NCBI GenBank assembly: GCA_964346445.1
Contig: CAYFUI010000015.1
Coordinates: 1 to 15,179, forward strand
DNA: 15,179 nucleotides
Direction of reading: 5' to 3'
DNA from: JAGOZV01 sp964346445
GTDB lineage: Bacteria; Patescibacteriota; Saccharimonadia; Saccharimonadales; Saccharimonadaceae
Shown here: positions 4,997-13,078 of the stretch, one piece after another
How positions within the stretch are numbered: position 1 is the first letter of the stretch
Layout of the letters: each line of letters opens with the position of its first letter
Notes under the pieces: model-generated
Database searches by the model: none
What the model saw: the letters and a program-made list of their open reading frames with translations, nothing else
Told to the model about the DNA's origin: nothing
Translations under genes and position numbers: made by a program

Positions 4997-6892
4997 ATGC
5001 CAATTAAAAACAAGCCTAATAAGCCAAAAAAACCAAATAAGCCAAATAAGCCAAATGATAAAACCACTAAACTAATAAAGACTAGTGTGTTTTGGGCTGT
5101 CACTATTTTCATTGTACTAACCGTTATGGCAATTTTGTCGCCCGCCTCTAACTTAAAAGAGGTGCCAATTTCAAGTGTGATTGACCGGGCTAATAAAGGC
5201 GATATTAAAAGTTTACAAATACAAGGTAACGAGGTAACAGTTACCACTAAAGGCGAAAGTAAGCCTAGCCAAATAAGTATTAAGCAAGAAGGAAGCTTGC
5301 AAGACCAGGGGCTAAAAGAGGATGCACCGGTAGAAATTAAGATAGTACCAGTTTCTGGCACTAGTGAAATGTTGTGGAATTTGGCTATTATATTAATCCC
5401 CACCCTTATAATAGTTGGCTTTTTTGTCTTTATGATGAAGCAGGCCCAGGGGCAAAATAACCAGGCGCTAGGTTTTGGTAAGTCTAAAGCTACGCTGTAT
5501 GGCACAGATAAGAAAAAAGTCCGCTTTGAAGATATTGCGGGGAACGACTCTGCCAAACAAGACCTAGAAGAGGTAGTGGACTTCCTTAAGCACCCTAAAA
5601 AGTACGAACAATTAGGCGCAAAAATTCCTAAAGGCGTTCTTCTAGTGGGTAGTCCAGGTACTGGTAAAACTATGCTTGCCAGGGCAGTGGCCGGTGAAGC
5701 TAATGTGCCTTTCTTTAGTATTTCTGGTTCAGAATTTGTTGAGATGTTTGTTGGGGTTGGTGCTTCCAGGGTGAGAGACTTATTCGTAAAAGCAAAAAAG
5801 AACGCCCCAGCCATTATTTTTATTGACGAAATAGATGCCGTTGGCCGCCGTCGTGGCAGTGGCATGGGTGGCGGGCACGATGAGCGCGAGCAAACTCTTA
5901 ACCAAATACTAGTTGAAATGGATGGTTTTGAAACAGGCACTAATGTGATTGTACTGGCAGCTACTAACCGAGCGGATGTTCTTGACCCTGCCCTACTCCG
6001 TCCAGGGCGCTTTGACCGGCGCACTAATATCATGCTACCGGAAAGGGTTGACCGCGAAAAAATTCTTAAAGTACATTTTAAGAATAAGCCAGTAGATGAT
6101 ACTGTTAATTTAGATAAACTAGCGGCTAAAACTGCTGGTTCTTCCGGGGCCGACTTAGCTAATATTGCCAACGAGGCAGCCATTATTGCGGCCAGGGAAA
6201 ATTCTAAAGTTATTACTAATGACCACCTTACCGAGGCTTTTGAAAAAGTAGCCATTGGGCCAGAGCGTAAGTCTAAAATAATGAGTGAGCAAGAGCGCGA
6301 GCTAACAGCTTACCATGAAGCCGGGCACGCCATTGTGGGACATGTTTTACCAGATAGTGACCCTGTCCATAAGGTAACAATTATTCCTAGGGGCGGCACT
6401 GGTGGAGTTACATGGTTCTTGCCGCCAAGAGACAAGGGCTATACTAGCATTGTTGAGTTTAAAGACATACTGGCCCGGGCCATGGGTGGCCGGGTGGCCG
6501 AAGAAATAAAATACGGCAAAGACAAAGTAACCACCGGTGCAGGCTCCGACCTTCGCAATGCAACTAACATAGCAAGAGACATGATTATAGAGCAGGGTAT
6601 GGGAGACGACTTGCGTGACCAGGTGTTCCATGAGTCGAGTGGTGGTGGAATGATGTTTGACCGCTTAACCCACGAACGGCCCTATAGTGAAGAAACCGCT
6701 AAAAAAATAGACGCTAATGTTAAGAAGTTGCTAGAAGAAGCGACCGACCGTGCCCGTAAGGTGCTCTTAGCTAACCGTAAAAGTTTAGATAAATTAGCCG
6801 CAGCCTTGTTAGAAGATGAAACCCTGGAAGAGGAGCAAGTGAACGAAGTCCTTAAGGACACAAACCTACCTAAGGAGGCCGAACTTTATTAG
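4997..6892 (+). CDS. ftsH: ATP-dependent zinc metalloprotease FtsH
   Basis: A membrane-anchored AAA+ protease that extracts and degrades damaged membrane proteins and some cytosolic regulators, acting as a hexamer. It has 631 residues, normal for the family. Order: Lys/Pro/Asn-rich cytosolic tail (4-20), first membrane segment (about 31-47), extracytoplasmic domain, second segment (about 125-147), AAA module with Walker A GSPGTGKT (218-225) and Walker B IIFIDEID, second region of homology ATNRADVLDPALLRPGRFDRR, then peptidase with zinc motif HEAGH (440-444) and third ligand D518. Walker A has Ser where most FtsH have Pro (GPPGTGKT). Ribosome-binding site AAGGGGAG sits 5 bases before the ATG. 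It is second in the tilS-ftsH-murJ-lepA block. The long opposite-strand frame across this gene is a shadow. Confidence 0.97.
   Translation: MPIKNKPNKPKKPNKPNKPNDKTTKLIKTSVFWAVTIFIVLTVMAILSPASNLKEVPISSVIDRANKGDIKSLQIQGNEVTVTTKGESKPSQISIKQEGSLQDQGLKEDAPVEIKIVPVSGTSEMLWNLAIILIPTLIIVGFFVFMMKQAQGQNNQALGFGKSKATLYGTDKKKVRFEDIAGNDSAKQDLEEVVDFLKHPKKYEQLGAKIPKGVLLVGSPGTGKTMLARAVAGEANVPFFSISGSEFVEMFVGVGASRVRDLFVKAKKNAPAIIFIDEIDAVGRRRGSGMGGGHDEREQTLNQILVEMDGFETGTNVIVLAATNRADVLDPALLRPGRFDRRTNIMLPERVDREKILKVHFKNKPVDDTVNLDKLAAKTAGSSGADLANIANEAAIIAARENSKVITNDHLTEAFEKVAIGPERKSKIMSEQERELTAYHEAGHAIVGHVLPDSDPVHKVTIIPRGGTGGVTWFLPPRDKGYTSIVEFKDILARAMGGRVAEEIKYGKDKVTTGAGSDLRNATNIARDMIIEQGMGDDLRDQVFHESSGGGMMFDRLTHERPYSEETAKKIDANVKKLLEEATDRARKVLLANRKSLDKLAAALLEDETLEEEQVNEVLKDTNLPKEAELY
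5012..5056 (+). repeat. Five tandem 9-bp units encoding Lys-Pro-Asn repeats in FtsH
   Basis: Five consecutive copies of a 9-base unit close to AAGCCAAAT encode KPN, KPK, KPN, KPN, KPN in the cytosolic N-terminal tail of FtsH. The last two copies are identical at DNA level, so copy number could vary by slippage without breaking the frame. Confidence 0.85.
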
Positions 6893-6912
6893 AAGGGCGG
6901 TAAACCAAACCA

Positions 6913-8544
6913 ATGGGACATTTTAAAAGTGCCGTAGCTCTTGCTAACAAGAAGTTGTCGCTAAAATTAGCGGCAACTGTTCTTGCTAGTGCTACACTGG
7001 TGTCCAGCTTACTGGGCTTATTTAGGGACCGGCTATTAAACTCCATGTATTATGATACATATAAAACAGGTTTGGATGCCTACACAGTAGCCTTCACTGT
7101 TCCCGACTTTATGTATTTTATCCTGGTGTCGGGTGCGTTAAGTGTGACCTTCATTCCCGTGCTTAATCAGCGCCTAGCGTCGGGGAATAAGCAATCGGCC
7201 TGGGAACTATCTTCGTCATTATTAAATTTTATGGCTTTAACAACATTGGCCGCCAGTGTGCTCATTATAATATTTGCCGAACCACTTGTGCGCTACGTTG
7301 TTGGCTCTGGTTTAGACGAAGCCAGCCGCGCCCTGGCTGTTAGTATGATGAGGGTAGTGGCGGTTAACCCCTTTTTGTTTGCTATTGCTACAATTATTGC
7401 CAGTATGCAGCAAGCCATCGGGCGGTTTGCTTTTTATGCGCTGGCACCTGCCATCTATAATGTTGGTATTATAATTGGTGCCCTCTTCTTTACTAGTGGA
7501 ATTAACATTTTTGGCTGGCAAATATTTGGTGGAGGGATTATGGGAGTGGCTTTAGGAGTGGTGTTAGGTTCTATTTTGCAATTAATTGTTAGTAGTGTTG
7601 GGCTTATTGGTATGGGCTTTAATTACCGCTTTAAAATATATACGCGTAACCGAGGCTTTCGCCAGGTATTAAGGTTACTACCGGCGCGGTCGGTTGACCA
7701 AGGCTTTGATTACCTAAACGGTATAGTTGAAATAAATATAGCCACCTACCTGCCAGCGGGGAGTGTGCGGGCCTACCAACAAGCCCAAACGTTAGCGAAT
7801 GTACCGGTAAACCTAATTGGTGTAGCCATATCTACGGCTGCTTTTCCGCAAATGACTGAGCGCCTAGGACAAGGGCGCCCAGATTTATTTAAAAAAGACC
7901 TGCAGGCGGTGCTACGGGTAATTATCTGGCTGGCACTACCGGTAAGTATTATTGCTTTTTTTGGCCGCGGCTATTTAGTGAGTTTTATTAAAAATGGTGG
8001 CGACGCTCTCATGTCTAATATTCTGGGTATATTAGCTGTGGCCATTTTATTTAGGTCTATTTATCATATTTCCGCACGTTCTTTCTATGCCCGCCAAGAC
8101 ACAAAGACTCCGCTTTATATCTCTTTCTTTTCGGTAGGTTTAAATATTGCATTAGCTGTTTATTTAGCCTTACACTTAAAAATGGGAGTGTATGGGCTGG
8201 CCTGGGCCGCGTCTTTGGCGGCTTTCTTTGAGGTAATTATCTTGTTTATAATTATGTCTAGGCAAATTCCCGGTTTATTTGACCGTAGTTTTTGGCGGTC
8301 AATTATAAAGATGGTTTCGGCGGTTGGTTTTATGTCTATAGTGGCCTACCTGTCTGTCCATATTTTCCCCTTAACCATCCATGACCAAAGCTTTTTTCTA
8401 GTATTTCCAAAATTAGTTATAATCACCTTGCTTAGTTTTTCAACTTATATTGGTTTTAGTTATTTATTAAAAATTAAGGAAGTTTACCCAGTAATTGCAA
8501 AAATTAACCAGCTTTTCTTCAAGAATGTTAGGAAAAACAAATGA
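6913..8544 (+). CDS. murJ: Lipid II flippase MurJ (MviN family)
   Basis: A 543-residue integral membrane protein of the MOP superfamily that flips the peptidoglycan precursor lipid II outward. Family landmarks at the N-terminus are SSLLGLFRDRLL (R38, D39), LDAY (D55), then VPDFMYFILVSGALSVTFIPV, which is the MviN signature region. About 14 membrane segments follow, and mid-protein the segment LPARSVDQGFDYLNGIVE corresponds to the conserved central-cavity helix. The start ATG follows ftsH by 20 bases with only a weak GGGCGG upstream, so translation is probably coupled to ftsH. Its stop overlaps the lepA start (ATGA). Its presence implies a peptidoglycan cell wall. No cysteine. Confidence 0.95.
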   Translation: MGHFKSAVALANKKLSLKLAATVLASATLVSSLLGLFRDRLLNSMYYDTYKTGLDAYTVAFTVPDFMYFILVSGALSVTFIPVLNQRLASGNKQSAWELSSSLLNFMALTTLAASVLIIIFAEPLVRYVVGSGLDEASRALAVSMMRVVAVNPFLFAIATIIASMQQAIGRFAFYALAPAIYNVGIIIGALFFTSGINIFGWQIFGGGIMGVALGVVLGSILQLIVSSVGLIGMGFNYRFKIYTRNRGFRQVLRLLPARSVDQGFDYLNGIVEINIATYLPAGSVRAYQQAQTLANVPVNLIGVAISTAAFPQMTERLGQGRPDLFKKDLQAVLRVIIWLALPVSIIAFFGRGYLVSFIKNGGDALMSNILGILAVAILFRSIYHISARSFYARQDTKTPLYISFFSVGLNIALAVYLALHLKMGVYGLAWAASLAAFFEVIILFIIMSRQIPGLFDRSFWRSIIKMVSAVGFMSIVAYLSVHIFPLTIHDQSFFLVFPKLVIITLLSFSTYIGFSYLLKIKEVYPVIAKINQLFFKNVRKNK

Positions 8545-10340
8545 TAAAAAAATCCCACATTAGAAACTTTTGTATAATTGCCCATATTGACCATGGTAAG
8601 TCCACCCTTGCTGACCGCATGATGGAACTCACTGGTACCGTCAAAGAACGCGACATGACCTCTCAGCATTTAGATAGTATGGAGTTGGAGCGAGAAAAAG
8701 GTATAACTATTAAACTAACACCAGTAAGTATGGAATATGAAGCACCGAATGGGCATCTTTACAATTTAAACTTAATAGATACGCCCGGACATGTAGACTT
8801 TAGCTATGAAGTGTCTCGCAGCTTGCAAGCCTGTGAGGGGGCGGTGCTGGTGGTGGATGCCAGTCAAGGTATACAAGCCCAAACTCTAGCCAATGTTTAC
8901 CTGGCTATGGACCAGGAGTTAGAGATTATCCCTGTCTTAAATAAAGTAGACTTGCCAGCGGCTGATGTAGAGCGGGTTTCCAAAGAGGTTATTAATTTAC
9001 TAGGTTGCAAGCAAGAGGATATTATCCAAATTAGTGCTAAAAGTGGCAAAAATGTAGAGCAAGTATTACAAGCTGTGGTGGAACGTGTGCCAGCGCCTGG
9101 TGGCATAGAAGATGCACCGCTCCGGGCTTTAATTTTTGATAGCTATTATGATGATTACCGGGGTGTGGTTCTTTATGTAAGAATTGTTGATGGGCAGTTA
9201 AAAAAGGGAGCGGCCATTAAAATGTTGGCCACACAGGCTAGCGGACTAGCCTTAGAGGTAGGCAAATTAACACCCCAAATGACCCCGCTAAGCACCTTAG
9301 ACACAGGAGAAATTGGCTATATCGTGACCAACTTAAAGACTACTCGGGATGCCAAGGTGGGTGATACCATCGCCCTTCAAGCACAGAGTAGCCAGCTGGC
9401 ACCTTTGCCTGGCTATAAAGACGTGCAGCCATTTGTTTATGCCGGTTTCTTCCCGGTTTCTAATGAAGAGTATAACGCTCTTAAAGAAGCTATAGAAAAA
9501 CTTGCATTAAGTGACAGCGCCCTGCAATACGAGCCAGAGAACTCTCCAGCCCTAGGCTTTGGTATTAGGATTGGCTTTTTAGGGCTGCTACACCTAGACA
9601 TAATAAAAGAGCGCCTAGAGCGAGAGTATGCCCTAGACCTGGTAGTTACCAACCCCAGCACCGACTATCATGTTAAGTTAAATAATGGCGAAAACATTGA
9701 GGTTAAGGCAGCGCGTGAACTGCCCGACCCTACCCTGATTGCCGAAGTGAGTGAACCCTGGGTTAATGGTGAAATAATTGTTCCACGTGATTATGTAGGT
9801 GGCGTCCTAGGTTTAATTGTTAATAAGCGGGGTTTGCAAACCAACTTAAGTTATATTGACGAACGGGCCATCATTAGCTTTCAGGCACCCCTAGCCAACC
9901 TGTTAACAGATTTTTATGACCAACTAAAGAGCGTGACGAGTGGCTATGGCTCTTTTAATTATGAACTGCGTGGTTACCAGCCCGAAGACTTGGTGCGGGT
10001 AGATTTTTATGTGGCTGGGGAGATGGTAGACGCCTTAAGTGTTATGACGCACCGCAGCGAGGCAGCGGCTTTAGGCCGGGAAGTAGTAACCAAGTTAAAA
10101 GATGTGATTCCGCGACAAAACTTTAAGGTTGCTTTACAGGCAGCGATTGGTGGAAAGTTCATTGCCCGTGAAGACTTAAGCGCCTTTAGAAAAGACGTCA
10201 CCACAGGCCTATATGGCGGGGATGTGTCTCGTAAGAAGAAAGTTTTAGCAAAGCAAGCTAAGGGTAAGAAGCGTATGAAACGTTTTGGTAAAGTAGATAT
10301 ACCTTCGGAAGCCTTTACGGTTATGCTAAAACGTGACTAG
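8541..10340 (+). CDS. lepA: Elongation factor 4 (LepA), ribosome back-translocase GTPase
   Basis: A translational GTPase that acts on stalled or mistranslocated ribosomes and supports initiation and 30S maturation. It has 599 residues, the normal LepA length. G1 is AHIDHGKST (14-22), followed by the LepA-type switch I region LEREKGITIK, G3 DTPGHVDF (80-87) and G4 NKVD (134-137). Domain II and the EF-G-like domains III/V follow, and the LepA-specific C-terminal domain ends KQAKGKKRMKRFGKVDIPSEAF, the family hallmark. The highly conserved RCGFLGLLH is RIGFLGLLH here (Cys to Ile). The ATG at 8541 overlaps the murJ stop by four bases, indicating translational coupling. Confidence 0.97.
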   Translation: MIKKSHIRNFCIIAHIDHGKSTLADRMMELTGTVKERDMTSQHLDSMELEREKGITIKLTPVSMEYEAPNGHLYNLNLIDTPGHVDFSYEVSRSLQACEGAVLVVDASQGIQAQTLANVYLAMDQELEIIPVLNKVDLPAADVERVSKEVINLLGCKQEDIIQISAKSGKNVEQVLQAVVERVPAPGGIEDAPLRALIFDSYYDDYRGVVLYVRIVDGQLKKGAAIKMLATQASGLALEVGKLTPQMTPLSTLDTGEIGYIVTNLKTTRDAKVGDTIALQAQSSQLAPLPGYKDVQPFVYAGFFPVSNEEYNALKEAIEKLALSDSALQYEPENSPALGFGIRIGFLGLLHLDIIKERLEREYALDLVVTNPSTDYHVKLNNGENIEVKAARELPDPTLIAEVSEPWVNGEIIVPRDYVGGVLGLIVNKRGLQTNLSYIDERAIISFQAPLANLLTDFYDQLKSVTSGYGSFNYELRGYQPEDLVRVDFYVAGEMVDALSVMTHRSEAAALGREVVTKLKDVIPRQNFKVALQAAIGGKFIAREDLSAFRKDVTTGLYGGDVSRKKKVLAKQAKGKKRMKRFGKVDIPSEAFTVMLKRD

Positions 10341-10360
10341 TATTTAATTCAGTGTATAAT
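10333..10360 (+). promoter_or_regulatory. Promoter of the MFS-transporter gene
   Basis: GTGACT (10333-10338, overlapping the lepA stop codon) and a consensus TATAAT (10355-10360) are separated by 16 bases. Transcription would start near 10367, about 19 bases before the ATG at 10386. A weak TAGGT lies in the leader. Confidence 0.5.
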
Positions 10361-10385
10361 GGGTTAAAAGTAGGTAAAAATAAAC

Positions 10386-11615
10386 ATGTTTAGACGGTTA
10401 ATAGAGAATTTATTTTTAAAAAGACGCTATTTTTGGCGCTATGCTAATTTTGATGAAATTTCTAAATTATATATAGCAAGGACTTTACGCTATTTTGCCT
10501 TACGGCTAGTAGCAGTTTTTGTGGTTATATATTTATTTAACCTAGACTACTCCTTAGTATTTATTTTTAGCTATTTAGCAATCTATCATTTGGTTAAAAT
10601 TCCTATGATTTACTTAGCAGCCATGTTGACTCTAAAAATTGGCGCCCGGCACACTACCTTTTACGCCAACATTTTATACATACCCACCATGCTAGCACTA
10701 ACTTTCTTAAAGGGGCCTGGCAGTTTGGCAAGTTTATATATATTAGCCGGTATCATTCTAGTGCAGGGATTAAGCGTTGCCATGTATGATTACTCCAGTG
10801 CTGTAAACTTTGCGCGGGCAAAAAGCGCCAAAGGCGTTGGCAAGCAGCTAGGTTATTTTCAAATTTTAGAAAAAATAGCCAGTATCTTAGCGCCAATTGC
10901 CGGGGGTTTAGTGGCGACAATTTTGGGGCCTCAATCTTTAATGTATGTGGCATCCATTATACTTGGACTGTCTGCATTACCTCTTATAAGAACGGCTGAA
11001 CCTATTAATAAAAGGCAAAAGATACGTTGGCGCCGTTACCCTTGGAAGAAAACCTGGGACAGTTTACGGGCGCAAGGGGCGGCTGGTGTGGATATTATTG
11101 CATCGGGAACTGGCTGGCAGCTGTATTTGGCGGCCTTAGTCTTTGCACATAACCAAGAAATCTATGCCATAGTAGGTGTGCTCACTTCAATTTCTACAGT
11201 GGCAGCTTTTATTTCGGCCTTTGCTTTTGGGCGTCTAATAGACAGAAGGAAGGGTGGCGCCTTATTAAAATGGGGTGTTTACTTGAAGGCCCTTATAAAC
11301 TTTAGCCGGCCTTTAGTGCAAACCCCTGTAGCGGCTGCGACAACTAGCGCCCTAGCGGAAACCTCATCCACCGCCTACAGCATGGCATTTATGCGTGGCA
11401 CCTACGACTTTGCCGATTACTCTGGGTACCGTTTAAACTATTTAATGCTGATGGCCATGGCAGCTGATGCCGGTGCGGTTATTGCAGCGGGCTTTGCCGC
11501 CCTATTCTTCTTAACTGCCAACACACATAGCGCCTTTGCTACGTTTTTTGTGCTGTCAGCCTTCGTCACTTTTATGGTGGCCAAGCCTAATTTCCCACTC
11601 TACAAAAAGAAATAA
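10386..11615 (+). CDS. MFS-type membrane transporter, substrate unknown
   Basis: A 409-residue protein with about 11-12 hydrophobic segments and positively charged cytosolic loops, in the two-halves layout of the major facilitator superfamily. The N-terminal FDEISKLYIARTLRYFALRL leading into the first helix, the GYFQILEKIASILAPIAGGL segment (like MFS motif C around helix 5), and the loop FGRLIDRRKGG (like MFS motif A, G-x-L-x-D-R-x-G) support the call. A charged loop of about 40 residues (from about 200, EPINKRQKIRWRRYPWKK) separates the halves. It has no cysteine. Its own promoter and the 45-base gap to lepA suggest a separate transcription unit. Nothing in the sequence points to a substrate. 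Confidence 0.75.
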   Translation: MFRRLIENLFLKRRYFWRYANFDEISKLYIARTLRYFALRLVAVFVVIYLFNLDYSLVFIFSYLAIYHLVKIPMIYLAAMLTLKIGARHTTFYANILYIPTMLALTFLKGPGSLASLYILAGIILVQGLSVAMYDYSSAVNFARAKSAKGVGKQLGYFQILEKIASILAPIAGGLVATILGPQSLMYVASIILGLSALPLIRTAEPINKRQKIRWRRYPWKKTWDSLRAQGAAGVDIIASGTGWQLYLAALVFAHNQEIYAIVGVLTSISTVAAFISAFAFGRLIDRRKGGALLKWGVYLKALINFSRPLVQTPVAAATTSALAETSSTAYSMAFMRGTYDFADYSGYRLNYLMLMAMAADAGAVIAAGFAALFFLTANTHSAFATFFVLSAFVTFMVAKPNFPLYKKK

Positions 11616-11616
11616 A

Positions 11617-11625
11617 TGTTATAAT
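11617..11625 (+). promoter_or_regulatory. Extended -10 promoter of the guanylate-kinase-like gene (leaderless)
   Basis: A perfect extended -10, TGTTATAAT, begins one base after the stop codon of the MFS gene. Only five bases (11626-11630) separate it from the ATG at 11631, so transcription should begin at or beside the start codon. No -35 is evident. The extended -10 can compensate for that. Confidence 0.65.
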
Positions 11626-11630
11626 TGGTT

Positions 11631-12341
11631 ATGAATAATATTAAAAAACTCATAAAAACTTACCAACCATCACCAGCTGCTAAAAAAGCAGTAAAACAAA
11701 ATAATATTCTACTATTGGTGGGTATTACAGGTGCTGGTAAAGACTCTATTAAAAACGAACTCCTAAGCACTAAGCCTTATGGCGATATTGTGTCTCACAC
11801 CAGCCGGGCGCCGCGATATAATAATGGCAAGTATGAAAAAAACGGCGAAGACTACCATTTTGTAACAAAGCAGAAAATAGAAAGGATGCTACAACGGCAA
11901 GATTTTATAGAAGCTAAGCTGGTCCATGATGTAGTGTATGGAAGCAGCTTAAGGGCATTAAATAAAGCACAAGATAAAGGGCTAGCAGTGACCGATATGG
12001 ATGTGCAAGGGGTAGAGGAGTATAAGCTGCTTTCACCTAATATTAAGGCGGTCTTTATTGTGCCGCCAAGTTTTGACGAATGGCAAAAACGGTTAAAAAA
12101 ACGTTATAAAACAAAAGCCAATTTTACTGAAGATTGGCCAAAACGGCGCCAAAGTGCCATTAAAGAGCTACAATTAGCCCTGGCCTCTCCTCATTATTTT
12201 TTCGTCATCAACCAAGACTTAGCGCAGGCCACCACTTTAATTGACAGGTACGCCCACGGGCAAGAAATAGTTAACGACGACTCGAGTGCACGGCAGGCGG
12301 CAAAGGACATATTGCTAGCACTCACCTTGTCTAAGTGCTAA
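11631..12341 (+). CDS. gmk: Guanylate kinase-like P-loop protein
   Basis: A 236-residue protein of the guanylate kinase family, which phosphorylates GMP to GDP. It has P-loop GITGAGKDS (31-39; usual form GPSGAGKST), then SHTSRAPR (GMP-binding, compare S-x-T-T-R-x-P-R), NGEDYHFV, FIEAKLVHDVVYGSS and DMDVQGVEEYK (compare D-I-D-x-Q-G). It is longer than a typical 200-residue Gmk through an N-terminal helix of about 22 residues and a C-terminal extension. The first P-loop Ser/Thr after Lys is Asp38. The ATG at 11631 is chosen over a TTG at 11625 that lies inside the -10 box. The last codons (LALTLSKC) double as the CIRCE operator of hrcA. A related small-molecule kinase is possible. Confidence 0.75.
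   Translation: MNNIKKLIKTYQPSPAAKKAVKQNNILLLVGITGAGKDSIKNELLSTKPYGDIVSHTSRAPRYNNGKYEKNGEDYHFVTKQKIERMLQRQDFIEAKLVHDVVYGSSLRALNKAQDKGLAVTDMDVQGVEEYKLLSPNIKAVFIVPPSFDEWQKRLKKRYKTKANFTEDWPKRRQSAIKELQLALASPHYFFVINQDLAQATTLIDRYAHGQEIVNDDSSARQAAKDILLALTLSKC
12315..12341 (+). promoter_or_regulatory. CIRCE operator (HrcA binding site)
   Basis: CTAGCACTC - nine bases - AAGTGCTAA. Each arm is one base from the CIRCE consensus TTAGCACTC-N9-GAGTGCTAA, and the spacer is exactly nine. It lies at the very 3' end of the upstream kinase coding region (the second arm includes its stop codon), spans the hrcA -35 box, and ends 20 bases before the hrcA ATG. This is the classical position for HrcA autorepression. 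Confidence 0.9.
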
Positions 12342-12355
12342 TTTTATGCTATAAT
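12327..12355 (+). promoter_or_regulatory. hrcA-grpE promoter, leaderless
   Basis: The -35 TTGTCT (12327-12332) and -10 TATAAT (12350-12355) are 17 bases apart, and the -10 carries a TG extension (TGCTATAAT). The ATG at 12362 is seven bases past the -10, where transcription should begin. No Shine-Dalgarno sequence fits upstream. The -35 lies in the CIRCE spacer. Confidence 0.8.
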
Positions 12356-12361
12356 GAAGCA

Positions 12362-13078
12362 ATGACACAGCGCCAGATAGCCATCTTAATAGCCGTTATA
12401 GAACAGTATGCCGAAGTAGCGGTTCCTGTAGGTAGCGTAACGCTGGCTAAACTATTTAACGTTTCTAGTGCCACTATTCGCAATGAAATGGCACGGCTAG
12501 AAGACATGGGGTTACTAATGCAACCCCATTCAAGTTCGGGGCGCATTCCTACCGATGCCGGCTACCGCTTTTATGTTAATGGCTTGGCCGATAAAAACGC
12601 CACCCAGCCGCCTATGCCGGCTAAAAGTACTAAAGTGTTAGAAGCGCGCATTCAGCCAAAACAAAACGGTAGAGCTGACAAAACCATTCGTAGTGCCGTA
12701 GACGTACTGGTGGAATTAACGCACAACTTAGGCCTTGCGACCATTGGCGATGAGCTGTACATAAATGGTATGGGAAATTTATTTAGCCACCCAGAATTTT
12801 TTGAAGGAAAGCAGGTGCAAGCCGTGGCTGGGCTTCTAGACAACTTGGAGCCTTGGCTAAGAGAAGCAGCGCCAAATGAGCCAATAAATGTATATATAGG
12901 GAGTGAAAATCCTATCGGTAAAAGTAGTGGTGCTTCTTTAATTATTAGTAAATTCTGTTCCCCCTACAGTGACCAAAGTTACATAGGCGTTTTAGGACCA
13001 ACCAGGCAAAGTTATGAAAAAGTTATGCGTTTAGTGCACCACGCTGGGCGCATGTTAGAGGAGTCATTAAATGAATAA
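12362..13078 (+). CDS. hrcA: Heat-inducible transcription repressor HrcA (short form)
   Basis: A negative regulator that binds CIRCE and is normally kept active by GroEL. The N-terminal winged helix is clear: PVGSVTLAKLF, VSSATIRNEMARLEDMGLL, SSSGRIPTDAGYRFYV (about 23-75). The C-terminal part keeps INGMGNLFSHPEF, VYIGSENP and GPTRQSYEKVM, which match the last third of HrcA. At 238 residues it is about 100 shorter than usual. Between ELTHNLGLA and the NLF motif, the region carrying the inserted dimerisation domain and part of the GAF-like fold is missing. The ATG at 12362 is chosen over an upstream GTG at 12335, which lies inside the operator and upstream of the -10 box. The stop overlaps the grpE start by eight bases. 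The CIRCE site upstream predicts autoregulation. Confidence 0.9.
   Translation: MTQRQIAILIAVIEQYAEVAVPVGSVTLAKLFNVSSATIRNEMARLEDMGLLMQPHSSSGRIPTDAGYRFYVNGLADKNATQPPMPAKSTKVLEARIQPKQNGRADKTIRSAVDVLVELTHNLGLATIGDELYINGMGNLFSHPEFFEGKQVQAVAGLLDNLEPWLREAAPNEPINVYIGSENPIGKSSGASLIISKFCSPYSDQSYIGVLGPTRQSYEKVMRLVHHAGRMLEESLNE

Noticed and set aside
4936..6255. 439-codon open frame on the minus strand opposite tilS end and ftsH
   Set aside because: It is antisense to the highly conserved ftsH, has a Ser/Leu/Pro-rich composition typical of a shadow frame, and shows no motif or ribosome-binding site.
12335..12361. Upstream GTG start giving HrcA nine extra residues
   Set aside because: It lies inside CIRCE and upstream of the -10 box, so it would not be on the hrcA transcript. 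Family N-termini begin at the TQRQ segment.
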